From: Candidatus Alistipes faecavium | GTDB lineage: Bacteria > Bacteroidota > Bacteroidia > Bacteroidales > Rikenellaceae | DNA: 64,000 nucleotides | Assembly: GCA_019118605.1 (NCBI GenBank) | Contig: DWYP01000044.1 | Span: 31,096 to 95,095 of the forward strand | Direction: 5' to 3' | In this document: positions 56,309 through 63,659 of the stretch, piece after piece | How positions within the stretch are numbered: position 1 is the stretch's first letter | How the letters are laid out: each line of letters starts with the position of its first letter | The notes under the pieces: model-generated | The model's input: only the letters and a program-made list of their open reading frames with translations | Told to the model about the DNA's origin: nothing | Databases searched by the model: none | Translations under genes and position numbers: made by a program

Positions 56309-57688
56309 ATGAAACGACTCCTGACCATCCTGCTGCTGCTCGCCGTCGCACTTCCCGCCACGGCCCTCGACCGCAGCCCGCGACCCAAGAAGAAACGCGC
56401 AAAACGCGCCAAGACCGAAGCCGCCGCCCCGAAGGCCGATACGCTCGTCGCGCCCGCCGAAGCCGCTGCAGCCCCTGCGGCCGAACCCGCCGAACGCCCC
56501 GACACCGTCCCGCCGGTCAACGACCTCACGCTCGGATTCTCCCCCGAGCAGGCCGATTCGCTGGTCGCCGTATGGCGCGAACGCCAGCGGCAGGACGCCT
56601 TCAACGAGTTCTTCAAGCACTACGTCCTCGACGATTCGCTCGAGGTCGCAGACACCACGCCCGACTCGCTCTACAGGCAGCGGCTCTTCGACCTCGCCTC
56701 GCCGATCCAGCTCCCCTACAACAGCATCGTCAAGGGGTACATCCACCGCTACATCGACCCACGCTACCACACCATCAGCCGCATCCTCGGCATGTCGCAG
56801 TACTACTTCCCGATCATCGAGTCGGCGCTGCTGCGCGAGGAGATGCCCGTCGAACTGCGGGCCCTGCCGATCATCGAATCGGCCCTCTCGCCCACGGCCG
56901 TATCGCCTGCGGGCGCCGTGGGACTGTGGCAGTTCATGCCCACGACGGCCAAGAGCTACGGACTGGAGGTCAACTCGCTGGTCGATGAACGCCGCGACCC
57001 CGCACGGGCCACCGAGGCGGCCATCCGCTACCTGAAGGACCTCTACGCCATCTACAACGACTGGACGCTGGCCATCGCGGCCTACAACTGCGGCCCGGGG
57101 AACGTCAACAAGGCCATCGCACGCTCCGGAGGCAAGACCTTCTGGGAGATCTACGACTACCTGCCGCGCGAAACCCGCGGATATGTCCCGGCCTTCATCG
57201 GCGCGACCTACGCCTACGCCTACCACCAGCTGCACGACATCGAGCCGACCAAAGCCCCGATTCCGCTCTCGGTGGATACCGTACGCATCAACCGCCTGAT
57301 GCACCTGGAGCAGATCTCCTCGACGATCGACCTGCCCCTGGAGACCCTGCGGCTGCTGAACCCGCAATACAAGATGGATATCATCCCGGCGACGAACAAG
57401 AGCTACACGCTCGTGATCCCGCAGCGCAACGTCATGCAGTACATCGCCCACGAGCCTGAAATCTACGCCAAAGACTCGATGTACCTCAAGGAGTACATCA
57501 ACCCTGCGAACATCGACAAGAAGCGTCAGGAGCGCAGCGGCACGGTCTACGTCGTCAAGAAGGGCGACACGCTGGGCGCCATCGCCCGCCGCTACCGCGT
57601 CACGACGTCGCAGATCATGCGCTGGAACAACCTCAAGAACGCCAACCGCCTGCGCATCGGCCAGCGGCTGCGCATCGAAGGACGCTAA
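56309..57688 (+). CDS. MltD-like lytic transglycosylase with LysM domain
   Basis: A 459-residue secreted protein: a signal peptide (about 1-19), an Ala/Pro/Lys-rich linker (to about 70), an SLT catalytic domain with the presumed catalytic Glu190 in LPIIESALSP, then GLWQFMP and AIAAYNCGPGNVN, and a C-terminal LysM domain (about 410-458) for peptidoglycan binding. It cleaves glycan strands, leaving 1,6-anhydro ends. It is the last gene of the parAB operon before mnmE. A 10-bp duplication (GCTAAACCGC, 57684-57703) spans its stop. Confidence 0.92.
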   Translation: MKRLLTILLLLAVALPATALDRSPRPKKKRAKRAKTEAAAPKADTLVAPAEAAAAPAAEPAERPDTVPPVNDLTLGFSPEQADSLVAVWRERQRQDAFNEFFKHYVLDDSLEVADTTPDSLYRQRLFDLASPIQLPYNSIVKGYIHRYIDPRYHTISRILGMSQYYFPIIESALLREEMPVELRALPIIESALSPTAVSPAGAVGLWQFMPTTAKSYGLEVNSLVDERRDPARATEAAIRYLKDLYAIYNDWTLAIAAYNCGPGNVNKAIARSGGKTFWEIYDYLPRETRGYVPAFIGATYAYAYHQLHDIEPTKAPIPLSVDTVRINRLMHLEQISSTIDLPLETLRLLNPQYKMDIIPATNKSYTLVIPQRNVMQYIAHEPEIYAKDSMYLKEYINPANIDKKRQERSGTVYVVKKGDTLGAIARRYRVTTSQIMRWNNLKNANRLRIGQRLRIEGR

Positions 57689-57710
57689 ACCGCGCTAAAC
57701 CGCTCCGAGA

Positions 57711-59102
57711 GTGATTGCCGACCACGATACGATCGTTGCCCCCGCCACGGCCCCCGGAGGGGCGCTGGCCGTCATCCGTGTCAGCGGGGACGACGCCTTG
57801 AAGGTCTGCGACAGGGTATTCCGCGGCCGCACGCCGCTCTCCGACACCCCGGGGCACACGCTCCGCTACGGGCGCATCGCGGACGGTGAACGGATCATCG
57901 ACGACGTCGTGGCCGCCGTTTTCCGCGCCCCGCACTCCTATACGGGCGAGGATTCGGTCGAAATCTCCTGCCACGGATCCTCCTACATCGTCTCCGAAAT
58001 CCTCCGCCTGCTCCTCGCAGCCGGGGCCCGCACGGCCGAGCCCGGGGAGTTCACCATCCGGGCCTATCTGGCCGGGCGGATCGACCTTTCGCAGGCCGAA
58101 GCCGTCGCCGACCTCATCGCCTCGTCGTCGCGCGCCGCGCACGCCATGGCCTCGACGCAGATGCGCGGGGGATATTCCCAGAAACTGGAATCGCTGCGCG
58201 ACAAACTGCTGCAGCTGACCTCGCTGCTCGAGCTGGAGCTCGACTTCTCGGAGGAGGAGGTGGAGTTTGCCGACCGCGGAGAACTGCGCGAAACGATGCA
58301 GCGCATCGAGGCGGAGATCGAACGCCTGCGGAGCTCGTTTGCCCTGGGCAACGCCCTCAAGACGGGCGTTGCGGTGGCGATCGTCGGGGCCCCGAACGTC
58401 GGGAAATCGACGCTGCTGAACCGGCTGCTCAACGAGGAGCGCGCGATGGTTTCGGAGATTGCCGGAACGACGCGCGACGTCATCGAGGAGTCGATCGACA
58501 TCGAAGGCGTGCGTTTCCGGTTCCTCGACACGGCAGGCCTCCGCGCCACGGACGACCGGCTCGAGCGCATGGGCATCGAGCGGACGCTGGAGAGCCTGCG
58601 CCGTGCGCGGATCATCCTCCACCTGGTCGACGCCGCGCGTGTGGCGGAGGCGGGGCATTGTCCGGATCTGGTGCAGACGGTGCGCGAGGAGTTCGGGGAG
58701 GACTTTGTGCCAGACGGGGGGCAGCGGATCCTGAAGGTCGTCAACAAGACGGACACGGCGCCCGCAGGGTTCCGCCTGCCGGAGGATGCGATCGGCATCT
58801 CGGCAAAACGCGGCGAAGGAATTGCGGAATTGTGCCGGGCGCTGCGCGATACGGTCGACACCGGCGCGGTGTACCATGGCGACGCCGTGGTTTCGAACAG
58901 CCGTCACTACGAGGCGCTGACGGGGGCTCGGACGGCATTGCGCCGGGCGCTGGAGGAGCTGGACGAAGGGTTGCCGGGCGACCTTCTGAGCGAGGAGATC
59001 CGCGAGGTGATCCGTCATCTGGGCAGCATCACGGGCCGCGGCGCCATTGCTCCGGACGAAGTCCTGGAACATATCTTTTCGAAATTCTGCATCGGAAAGT
59101 AA
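57711..59102 (+). CDS. mnmE: tRNA uridine-5-carboxymethylaminomethyl(34) synthesis GTPase
   Basis: A 463-residue MnmE/TrmE (ThdF) GTPase that with MnmG modifies the wobble uridine. It has an N-terminal tetrahydrofolate-binding domain (DTIVAPATAPGGALAVIRVSG), a G domain inserted in the helical part (GAPNVGKST at 226-234; DTAGLR; NKTD) and the C-terminal FCIGK in which the Cys is essential. The start is GTG 57711, since no nearer ATG fits the family N-terminus. The 3' end, encoding KFCIGK-stop, is directly followed by an integrase gene and is a known island attachment site in other bacteria. Confidence 0.95.
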   Translation: MIADHDTIVAPATAPGGALAVIRVSGDDALKVCDRVFRGRTPLSDTPGHTLRYGRIADGERIIDDVVAAVFRAPHSYTGEDSVEISCHGSSYIVSEILRLLLAAGARTAEPGEFTIRAYLAGRIDLSQAEAVADLIASSSRAAHAMASTQMRGGYSQKLESLRDKLLQLTSLLELELDFSEEEVEFADRGELRETMQRIEAEIERLRSSFALGNALKTGVAVAIVGAPNVGKSTLLNRLLNEERAMVSEIAGTTRDVIEESIDIEGVRFRFLDTAGLRATDDRLERMGIERTLESLRRARIILHLVDAARVAEAGHCPDLVQTVREEFGEDFVPDGGQRILKVVNKTDTAPAGFRLPEDAIGISAKRGEGIAELCRALRDTVDTGAVYHGDAVVSNSRHYEALTGARTALRRALEELDEGLPGDLLSEEIREVIRHLGSITGRGAIAPDEVLEHIFSKFCIGK

Positions 59103-59114
59103 CTCGACCGAAGA
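59085..59114 (+). other. Probable attachment site (attL) at the 3' end of mnmE
   Basis: The last codons of mnmE (TTCTGCATCGGAAAGTAA, 59085-59102) correspond to the trmE segment used as attB by SGI1-type islands. It is followed by CTCGACCGAAGA (59103-59114), which recurs at 63088-63099. Either may be the crossover core. Confidence 0.4.
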
Positions 59115-59199
59115 AAAATCGAGCAAAACGCAGAATAATCACCAATAAATCAATGAATTACAACAGAAAATCGAGCGATTTTCTAGAGTTCATTTTTGC

Positions 59200-59262
59200 C
59201 TTCGAGGTGTAAATTTTACACTCCATTTACACCTTGAAAACGCCGAGGTGTAAAAAAGTGTA
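59200..59262 (+). repeat. Cluster of GAGGTGTAAA direct and inverted repeats before the integrase gene
   Basis: GAGGTGTAAA occurs at 59204-59213 and 59245-59254. Inverted copies (TTTACACTCC near 59214-59223 and TTTACACC near 59226-59233) and a partial AGTGTAAAAA follow. GTGTAAA-T-TTTACAC makes a near-perfect palindrome. Such short repeats between the att core and an integrase gene are typical of arm-type integrase or excisionase binding sites. Confidence 0.6.
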
Positions 59263-59274
59263 AAAATATTTTCT

Positions 59275-59282
59275 TATCTTTG
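59275..59282 (+). promoter_or_regulatory. -7 element of the integrase gene
   Basis: TATCTTTG matches TAnnTTTG 23 bp before the ATG at 59306. Overlap with the repeat cluster upstream suggests repression by the integrase or an excisionase. Confidence 0.6.
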
Positions 59283-59305
59283 CCTTGAACCAAAACCTCG
59301 ACACC

Positions 59306-60430
59306 ATGGAAATCAAACTTCATCAAAAACCGCAGCGCTCGACGGGACGCACCTCGCTGGTGCTGGAGTACTACTATGGCTACACGCGCGATGAGGAGGG
59401 GCGGATCAAACACCGCCGCAGATTCGAGACCCTCGAATACTTCCTCTACACCACACCCCGCAACAAAGCCGAGCGCGACCACAACAAGATCAATCTGGAG
59501 ATGGCCGAGAAGGTCAAGGCCAAACGGCTGCTCGACGAGCAGAACGAACAGTACGGATTCGCCGGACAGTTCAAGATCCGCACCAACCTGGTCGAGTTTA
59601 TCCGCGGGATGATCGAGCAGCGCAAGGATTCGCCCGGCAACTGGGGCAACTGGGACAGCATGCTGAAACATCTGATTGCCTACGCGGGCACGCAGACCAC
59701 CTTCGAGCGGGTCGACCGGAGGTTCGTCGAGGGGTTCCGCAACTACCTCGCCAAGCGGGCACGCACGAAGAGCGGCACCGCCCTCTCGGCCAACAGCCAG
59801 AACAGCTACTTCCTGAAGTTCAAGGCGGCGCTGAACCGGGCCGTCGAGGAGGGGATCGTCACCCACTCACCCGCCATGGGGGTCAAGGCCACACGGACGG
59901 AGGATGTCCACCGCGAATACCTCACGGTCGAGGAGCTGCAGCGGCTGGTCAAGACCGACTGCTCCTACCCCGTGCTGAAGGATGCCTTCATCTTCTCGTG
60001 CCTGACGGGCATGCGCTGGAGCGACATCAACAAGCTGACGTGGGGCGAGGTACAGGAGTTCGACGGCGGCACGCGCGTGGTCTTCCGCCAGAAGAAGACC
60101 CGCGGTCTGGAGTACCTCGACATCGCCGAACAGGCCGTGCGCTACATGGGGCCGCGCGGCAGGGCCGACGAGCGGGTCTTCACGGGACTGAAATACTCCG
60201 CCTGGCACAACCTCGCGCTGCGCGAATGGTGCATGAAGGCGGGCATCACGAAGCACATCACCTTCCATTGCGGGCGCCACACCTTCGCCGTGCTCCAGCT
60301 CTCATTGGGCACCGAGATCTACACCCTCTCGAAGCTCCTCGGCCACCGCGAGCTGAAGACCACACAGGTCTATGCGCAGATTATGGACGAGAAGAAATGC
60401 GAAGCGGTGAACCGGATTCCGGAATTATGA
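59306..60430 (+). CDS. Tyrosine-type site-specific integrase
   Basis: A 374-residue tyrosine recombinase of the Bacteroidota type: an arm-binding region, a SAM-like core-binding domain (about 90-190) and a catalytic domain with R237 (GMRWSD), K263/264, H321-x-x-R324 (HCGRH), H347 (LLGHRELKTT) and Tyr356 (QVYAQI), so it looks intact. The start is ATG 59306; a TTG at 59285 is possible. It lies 203 bp after mnmE, in the position expected for an element inserted there. Confidence 0.93.
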   Translation: MEIKLHQKPQRSTGRTSLVLEYYYGYTRDEEGRIKHRRRFETLEYFLYTTPRNKAERDHNKINLEMAEKVKAKRLLDEQNEQYGFAGQFKIRTNLVEFIRGMIEQRKDSPGNWGNWDSMLKHLIAYAGTQTTFERVDRRFVEGFRNYLAKRARTKSGTALSANSQNSYFLKFKAALNRAVEEGIVTHSPAMGVKATRTEDVHREYLTVEELQRLVKTDCSYPVLKDAFIFSCLTGMRWSDINKLTWGEVQEFDGGTRVVFRQKKTRGLEYLDIAEQAVRYMGPRGRADERVFTGLKYSAWHNLALREWCMKAGITKHITFHCGRHTFAVLQLSLGTEIYTLSKLLGHRELKTTQVYAQIMDEKKCEAVNRIPEL

Positions 60431-60485
60431 TTATCTTTGGAAGACGGGGCATCAGCCTTCACCCTTGCACCGCAACCGACCGCCC

Positions 60486-61433
60486 ATGAACCGCATCGAA
60501 TACATCCGCTACTCGCACCGTCGAGCCAACAGCCGGGTCCGTGCATGGATCGGGAGCGTGCGCATGCGGCTCGCACGTCGGAGCCGGCTGCTGGGCTGGA
60601 TCTGGATGGTGCCGGGGTCGATCTTCTACGCGCTGGTCGTCCTCTTCAGCTGGCTCACCTTCTGCGTCGTTCTCTTCCGGGATCTCCGCTTTACGCTCCA
60701 CTACCTGGAGAGCGAGATCGAGTGCCGCGGGCTCACCGGAGCGGAAGCCCGCCGCTACCTCGACGAGCAACACCGCGACTACGAACGCCGGCTGGCCTAT
60801 GGCAACTTCACCCGCGACGAGCAGCGGCGCATCGACCAGACCTTCGCGTACCTCTACAACCGCTACCCTGCCCCGGCTCGGGACGACCTCAACGCCCGGA
60901 TCGACGAGATGCAGAGCGCCGTTGCAGAGATTGCCGGCTTCACGCGGCAGCGGCAGGAGGAGCTGGAGCAGGCCCGGGAGCGCGAAACCGCCCTGCAGGC
61001 ACAGGCCGAGAAGCGCCGTGCCGTCAACCGCAGCCGCACGGGTTTCGACCCCATGCCGGAGGACTTCTCACCGCGCCTTACCGACCGACAGCTCGACCTG
61101 CTGACCGAACACATTAACCGCATCGGCCTCTTCCGGCGCGACGTCACCCGCCCGGAGGTTGAACTGCTGCTCGCCTGCCAACTCCCGGAGCCGTTGCAGA
61201 CGACCCACAACAAACTGCTGGCCCTGCTGCTCGAATCGTTGAGCGCCGCACGGTTCATCACCCCGAAGTGGCAGCGCGTGGCGGGAGCCAAGGGGTGCTT
61301 CCTCTCGAAGCTGGGCAAGCCGCTTACGGCCAAGGACCTCTCGGCGGCCAAGCAGATGGCCGACATCATCGACGCGAAGCGCGAGCAACAGATTCTCGAC
61401 TGCATCCGGGCCCTGGAGGCCGCGCAGTCATAG
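60486..61433 (+). CDS. Unknown membrane/coiled-coil protein of the island
   Basis: A 315-residue protein I do not recognise. It has a very basic N-terminus (about 1-37), one long hydrophobic stretch (38-66), a charged helical region with coiled-coil potential (about 85-180, many Glu, Gln and Arg), and a separate C-terminal domain (about 195-315) with conserved-looking PKWQRVAGAKGCFLSKLGKP and KDLSAAKQMADII segments. It probably sits in the inner membrane with the bulk in the cytoplasm. It follows the integrase by 55 bp. GC and codon use resemble the host. Confidence 0.7.
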   Translation: MNRIEYIRYSHRRANSRVRAWIGSVRMRLARRSRLLGWIWMVPGSIFYALVVLFSWLTFCVVLFRDLRFTLHYLESEIECRGLTGAEARRYLDEQHRDYERRLAYGNFTRDEQRRIDQTFAYLYNRYPAPARDDLNARIDEMQSAVAEIAGFTRQRQEELEQARERETALQAQAEKRRAVNRSRTGFDPMPEDFSPRLTDRQLDLLTEHINRIGLFRRDVTRPEVELLLACQLPEPLQTTHNKLLALLLESLSAARFITPKWQRVAGAKGCFLSKLGKPLTAKDLSAAKQMADIIDAKREQQILDCIRALEAAQS

Positions 61434-61663
61434 CCTGCCCGTAGATACCTGCCAACAAGCACGGTCGACGTCTCCCTTTGCAGGGTTACGCCATCGTGTT
61501 TGCAGGGTGCCAGTACGCGGAAAAAAGATGGGAAAGATTGTCCAAACAAGCGGAAACGTTGGCAGACAATGTCGTCAGCCTTTTTTCTTCGTTTTTTTGT
61601 CTCTGTAATTACAATCCCGTGCGTTGCGCAACGCCTTTGTCAAACCTTTTAAATTGTGTTTTT
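61434..61663. promoter_or_regulatory. Spacer before the HTH gene with a perfect 14-bp palindrome
   Basis: No gene is seen in these 230 bp. GCGTTGCGCAACGC (61621-61634) is a perfect palindrome 30 bp before the HTH gene start, followed by TTTG, and may be its operator. A run of T residues with TTTG (61591-61599) could serve as a -33 box, but no consensus -7 is found. Confidence 0.4.
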
Positions 61664-61957
61664 ATGCAAATGAGTCTAACCGTCGAGGAGCGTCTCGACC
61701 GCATCGAACAACTGCTGCGCGGACAGAAGAATGTCCTGAACTTTTCCGAAGCCTGCGACTTCACAGGCATCTCACCGAGCTACATGTACAAACTCACCCA
61801 CAACGCCCGCATCCCTCACTACAAGCCCCACGGCAAGAATGTCTACTTCCTGCGCGAGGAGTTGGAACAGTGGCTGCTGCAGAATCCCGTGCGGACCGCC
61901 GAACAGAAGGATCGCGAGGCGACCGAGTTCGTCCTTCGCAAACGGCGTCCGAGATAG
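61664..61957 (+). CDS. Excisionase-like helix-turn-helix protein
   Basis: A 97-residue protein with an HTH_17/excisionase-type winged helix: NFSEACDFTGISPSYMYKLT, then RIPHYKPHGKNVYFLREELE, so about residues 25-75. Such proteins direct excision or act as regulators in Bacteroidota mobile elements. The N-terminus has a short helix (EERLDRIEQLLRG). The start is ATG 61664; a second ATG at 61670 is equally possible. Convergent with the DUF1848 gene. Confidence 0.85.
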   Translation: MQMSLTVEERLDRIEQLLRGQKNVLNFSEACDFTGISPSYMYKLTHNARIPHYKPHGKNVYFLREELEQWLLQNPVRTAEQKDREATEFVLRKRRPR

Positions 61958-62014
61958 CAACACGTATCGGTCCGACCGGTCCCAAGCCCATCGGGGCGGC
62001 CGGATTATCTACCC

Positions 62015-62944
62015 CTAAAAAAGCGCATCGTTCCCCTTAAACGAGCGGATCGCCCGCTCCTTTACGACATCACCCTCCTCCATACGGCCAATCAACAACG
62101 GCGACGACAGATCATGCAACCCCCGGTTCCGACACACCGTCTTCGTATCGGTGTTGGCATAGCAATACAGACAGCCGTGGCTGCATGTATCATAAGCCCC
62201 GATATCCACACTCTGCACACATCCACACTCCGGCCGTTGGTTCCTGTCCTTGGCAACATTCAACCTGCACCCCAGCAGCTCTTCAATCAACATGCGGTCG
62301 ATGCACCGGCCATGCCGGATGCCCATCGGCTCCAGGTCTATCCGCTCTGCGCAGCTCTGAATCCGAATGCCATAGCTTGATGCGATGGCCGCCATCCCCG
62401 CAGCCAATCGGGTGATTTCATCCGCACTCGGTTCCCGGACCGTTGTCTCCCTCAAATTGCGCCGCGTCTTCTGGTACAGATCCACGAAACTGATCACGCA
62501 GGTTTGGGTACACGATGCCAACCGTTTGGCAATTGCCTCAAAACCATGCAGATGATAGCGGACGTCCATGCCTTGCGAGAACAGAATCGGGTCATACCGC
62601 CAAATGACCCGTTTGGGGCCGATCCGGTCGGACAGCTGTCTGAACGTCTCAATCACGGACTCCTTCTGCGGGAGCCCCTTCTCCAGCTCCCTGTCGTATG
62701 GAGTGACCGTAAACTGGAAATAGTACATGTAGTCCGCAAGTTCGTCCAGACGCGGCAGCATCGGCGCCGGATTCTTGCTCCAGAAGACGATGCAATCAAT
62801 CAAATCCGGGGATAACCGGATTTTGCTGACCTGATGCCGGTTCATCGGATTCCGGACGCACACCTGCCCCTCCCGGATCCGGTTGTAAAACCAGTCCGAA
62901 TAGAAGGCGGGAATGTCGGTTCTTCTTGAAACAGACAATATCAT
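62015..62944 (-). CDS. DUF1848-family Fe-S protein
   Basis: A 309-residue member of DUF1848. The N-terminal MILSVSRRTDIPAFYSDWF and the internal DCIVFWSKNP and RYDPILFS segments are typical. The C-terminal region carries CGC (240, 242) and CSHGCLYC (254, 258, 261), a CX3CX2C motif like that of radical SAM enzymes but at the other end of the chain. The reaction is unknown. I chose the ATG at 62944; the frame extends to 62983. GC content is lower than in the core genes, consistent with acquisition. Confidence 0.85.
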   Translation of the reverse strand: MILSVSRRTDIPAFYSDWFYNRIREGQVCVRNPMNRHQVSKIRLSPDLIDCIVFWSKNPAPMLPRLDELADYMYYFQFTVTPYDRELEKGLPQKESVIETFRQLSDRIGPKRVIWRYDPILFSQGMDVRYHLHGFEAIAKRLASCTQTCVISFVDLYQKTRRNLRETTVREPSADEITRLAAGMAAIASSYGIRIQSCAERIDLEPMGIRHGRCIDRMLIEELLGCRLNVAKDRNQRPECGCVQSVDIGAYDTCSHGCLYCYANTDTKTVCRNRGLHDLSSPLLIGRMEEGDVVKERAIRSFKGNDALF

Positions 62945-63172
62945 TTTAAAGCCCCAGATATTTTCACACTGCAAGTTAAACAAACAATCTGATAAAAATT
63001 TTATTTATCAGAATAATATACACAGTGCGTTATATGCGTTATATATAAGCAACCAGTCATAAACGAAGCTTGATCGATTTACGATTTCTCGACCGAAGAT
63101 ACTACATCGTTATAACTACGGTAACAACATCTTTTTTATTGGCTATCTTTGTTAATTGAATAATTTGTTTTT
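62945..63172. promoter_or_regulatory. AT-rich spacer with inverted and tandem repeats before vsr
   Basis: TCTGATAAA (62988-62996) and TTTATCAGA (63004-63012) form a 9-bp inverted repeat. TGCGTTATA is directly duplicated at 63026-63043. CTCGACCGAAGA (63088-63099) repeats the sequence just after mnmE. TATCTTTG (63144-63151) is a -7 match for vsr. No gene is seen here. Confidence 0.6.
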
Positions 63173-63595
63173 ATGGCAGACACACACGACAGAGAGACCC
63201 GCAGTTACAACATGAGTCAGATAAAAAGTAAAAACACCAAACCGGAATTATGGGTCCGGAAGTATTTGTTTTCGCAGGGATTCAGATACAGAATAAATGT
63301 TCATTCTCTGCCTGGATCTCCGGATATTGTATTGGCAAAATACAAAACTGTCGTATTTATCAATGGTTGTTTCTGGCACGGTCACGCAGGATGCAGATAT
63401 TTTGTCATACCTGAAACCCGAAAAGACTGGTGGATTGAAAAAATCAATAAAAACATTGAACGGGATAATCGGGTAAACGAAGCGCTCCGAAGTGCAGGCT
63501 GGAATGTTATAACCGTCTGGGAATGCCAGTTAAAACCCAAACAACGGAGCGAAACTCTTGCGGATCTCGCTGTAAAAATCAAGAACAACTTATGA
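63173..63595 (+). CDS. vsr: Very short patch repair endonuclease Vsr
   Basis: A 140-residue Vsr-type endonuclease that nicks beside T:G mismatches arising from deamination of 5-methylcytosine. MSQIKSKNTKPE, GSPDIVLAKYK (catalytic Asp51) and FINGCFWHGH (His69) are all present at the numbering known from E. coli Vsr. It has an A+T-rich composition, unlike its neighbours upstream. The partial gene after it encodes the C5 methyltransferase whose damage Vsr would repair. Confidence 0.95.
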   Translation: MADTHDRETRSYNMSQIKSKNTKPELWVRKYLFSQGFRYRINVHSLPGSPDIVLAKYKTVVFINGCFWHGHAGCRYFVIPETRKDWWIEKINKNIERDNRVNEALRSAGWNVITVWECQLKPKQRSETLADLAVKIKNNL

Positions 63596-63617
63596 CCTGT
63601 TCTTTCCGCAAATTACT

Positions 63618-63625
63618 TATCTTTG
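63618..63625 (+). promoter_or_regulatory. -7 element of the methyltransferase gene
   Basis: TATCTTTG matches TAnnTTTG 34 bp before the ATG at 63660, giving the methyltransferase its own promoter inside the vsr-methyltransferase pair. Confidence 0.6.
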
Positions 63626-63659
63626 TACGGAAGTAAATGTGAAATCAATTTCAGCAACA

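Noticed and set aside
57684..57703. GCTAAACCGC direct repeat considered as a transposon target-site duplication
   Set aside because: The copies are adjacent with nothing between them; simple slippage is sufficient.
63026..63043. TGCGTTATA duplication considered as plasmid iterons or a replication origin
   Set aside because: Only two copies, with no replication initiator gene nearby.
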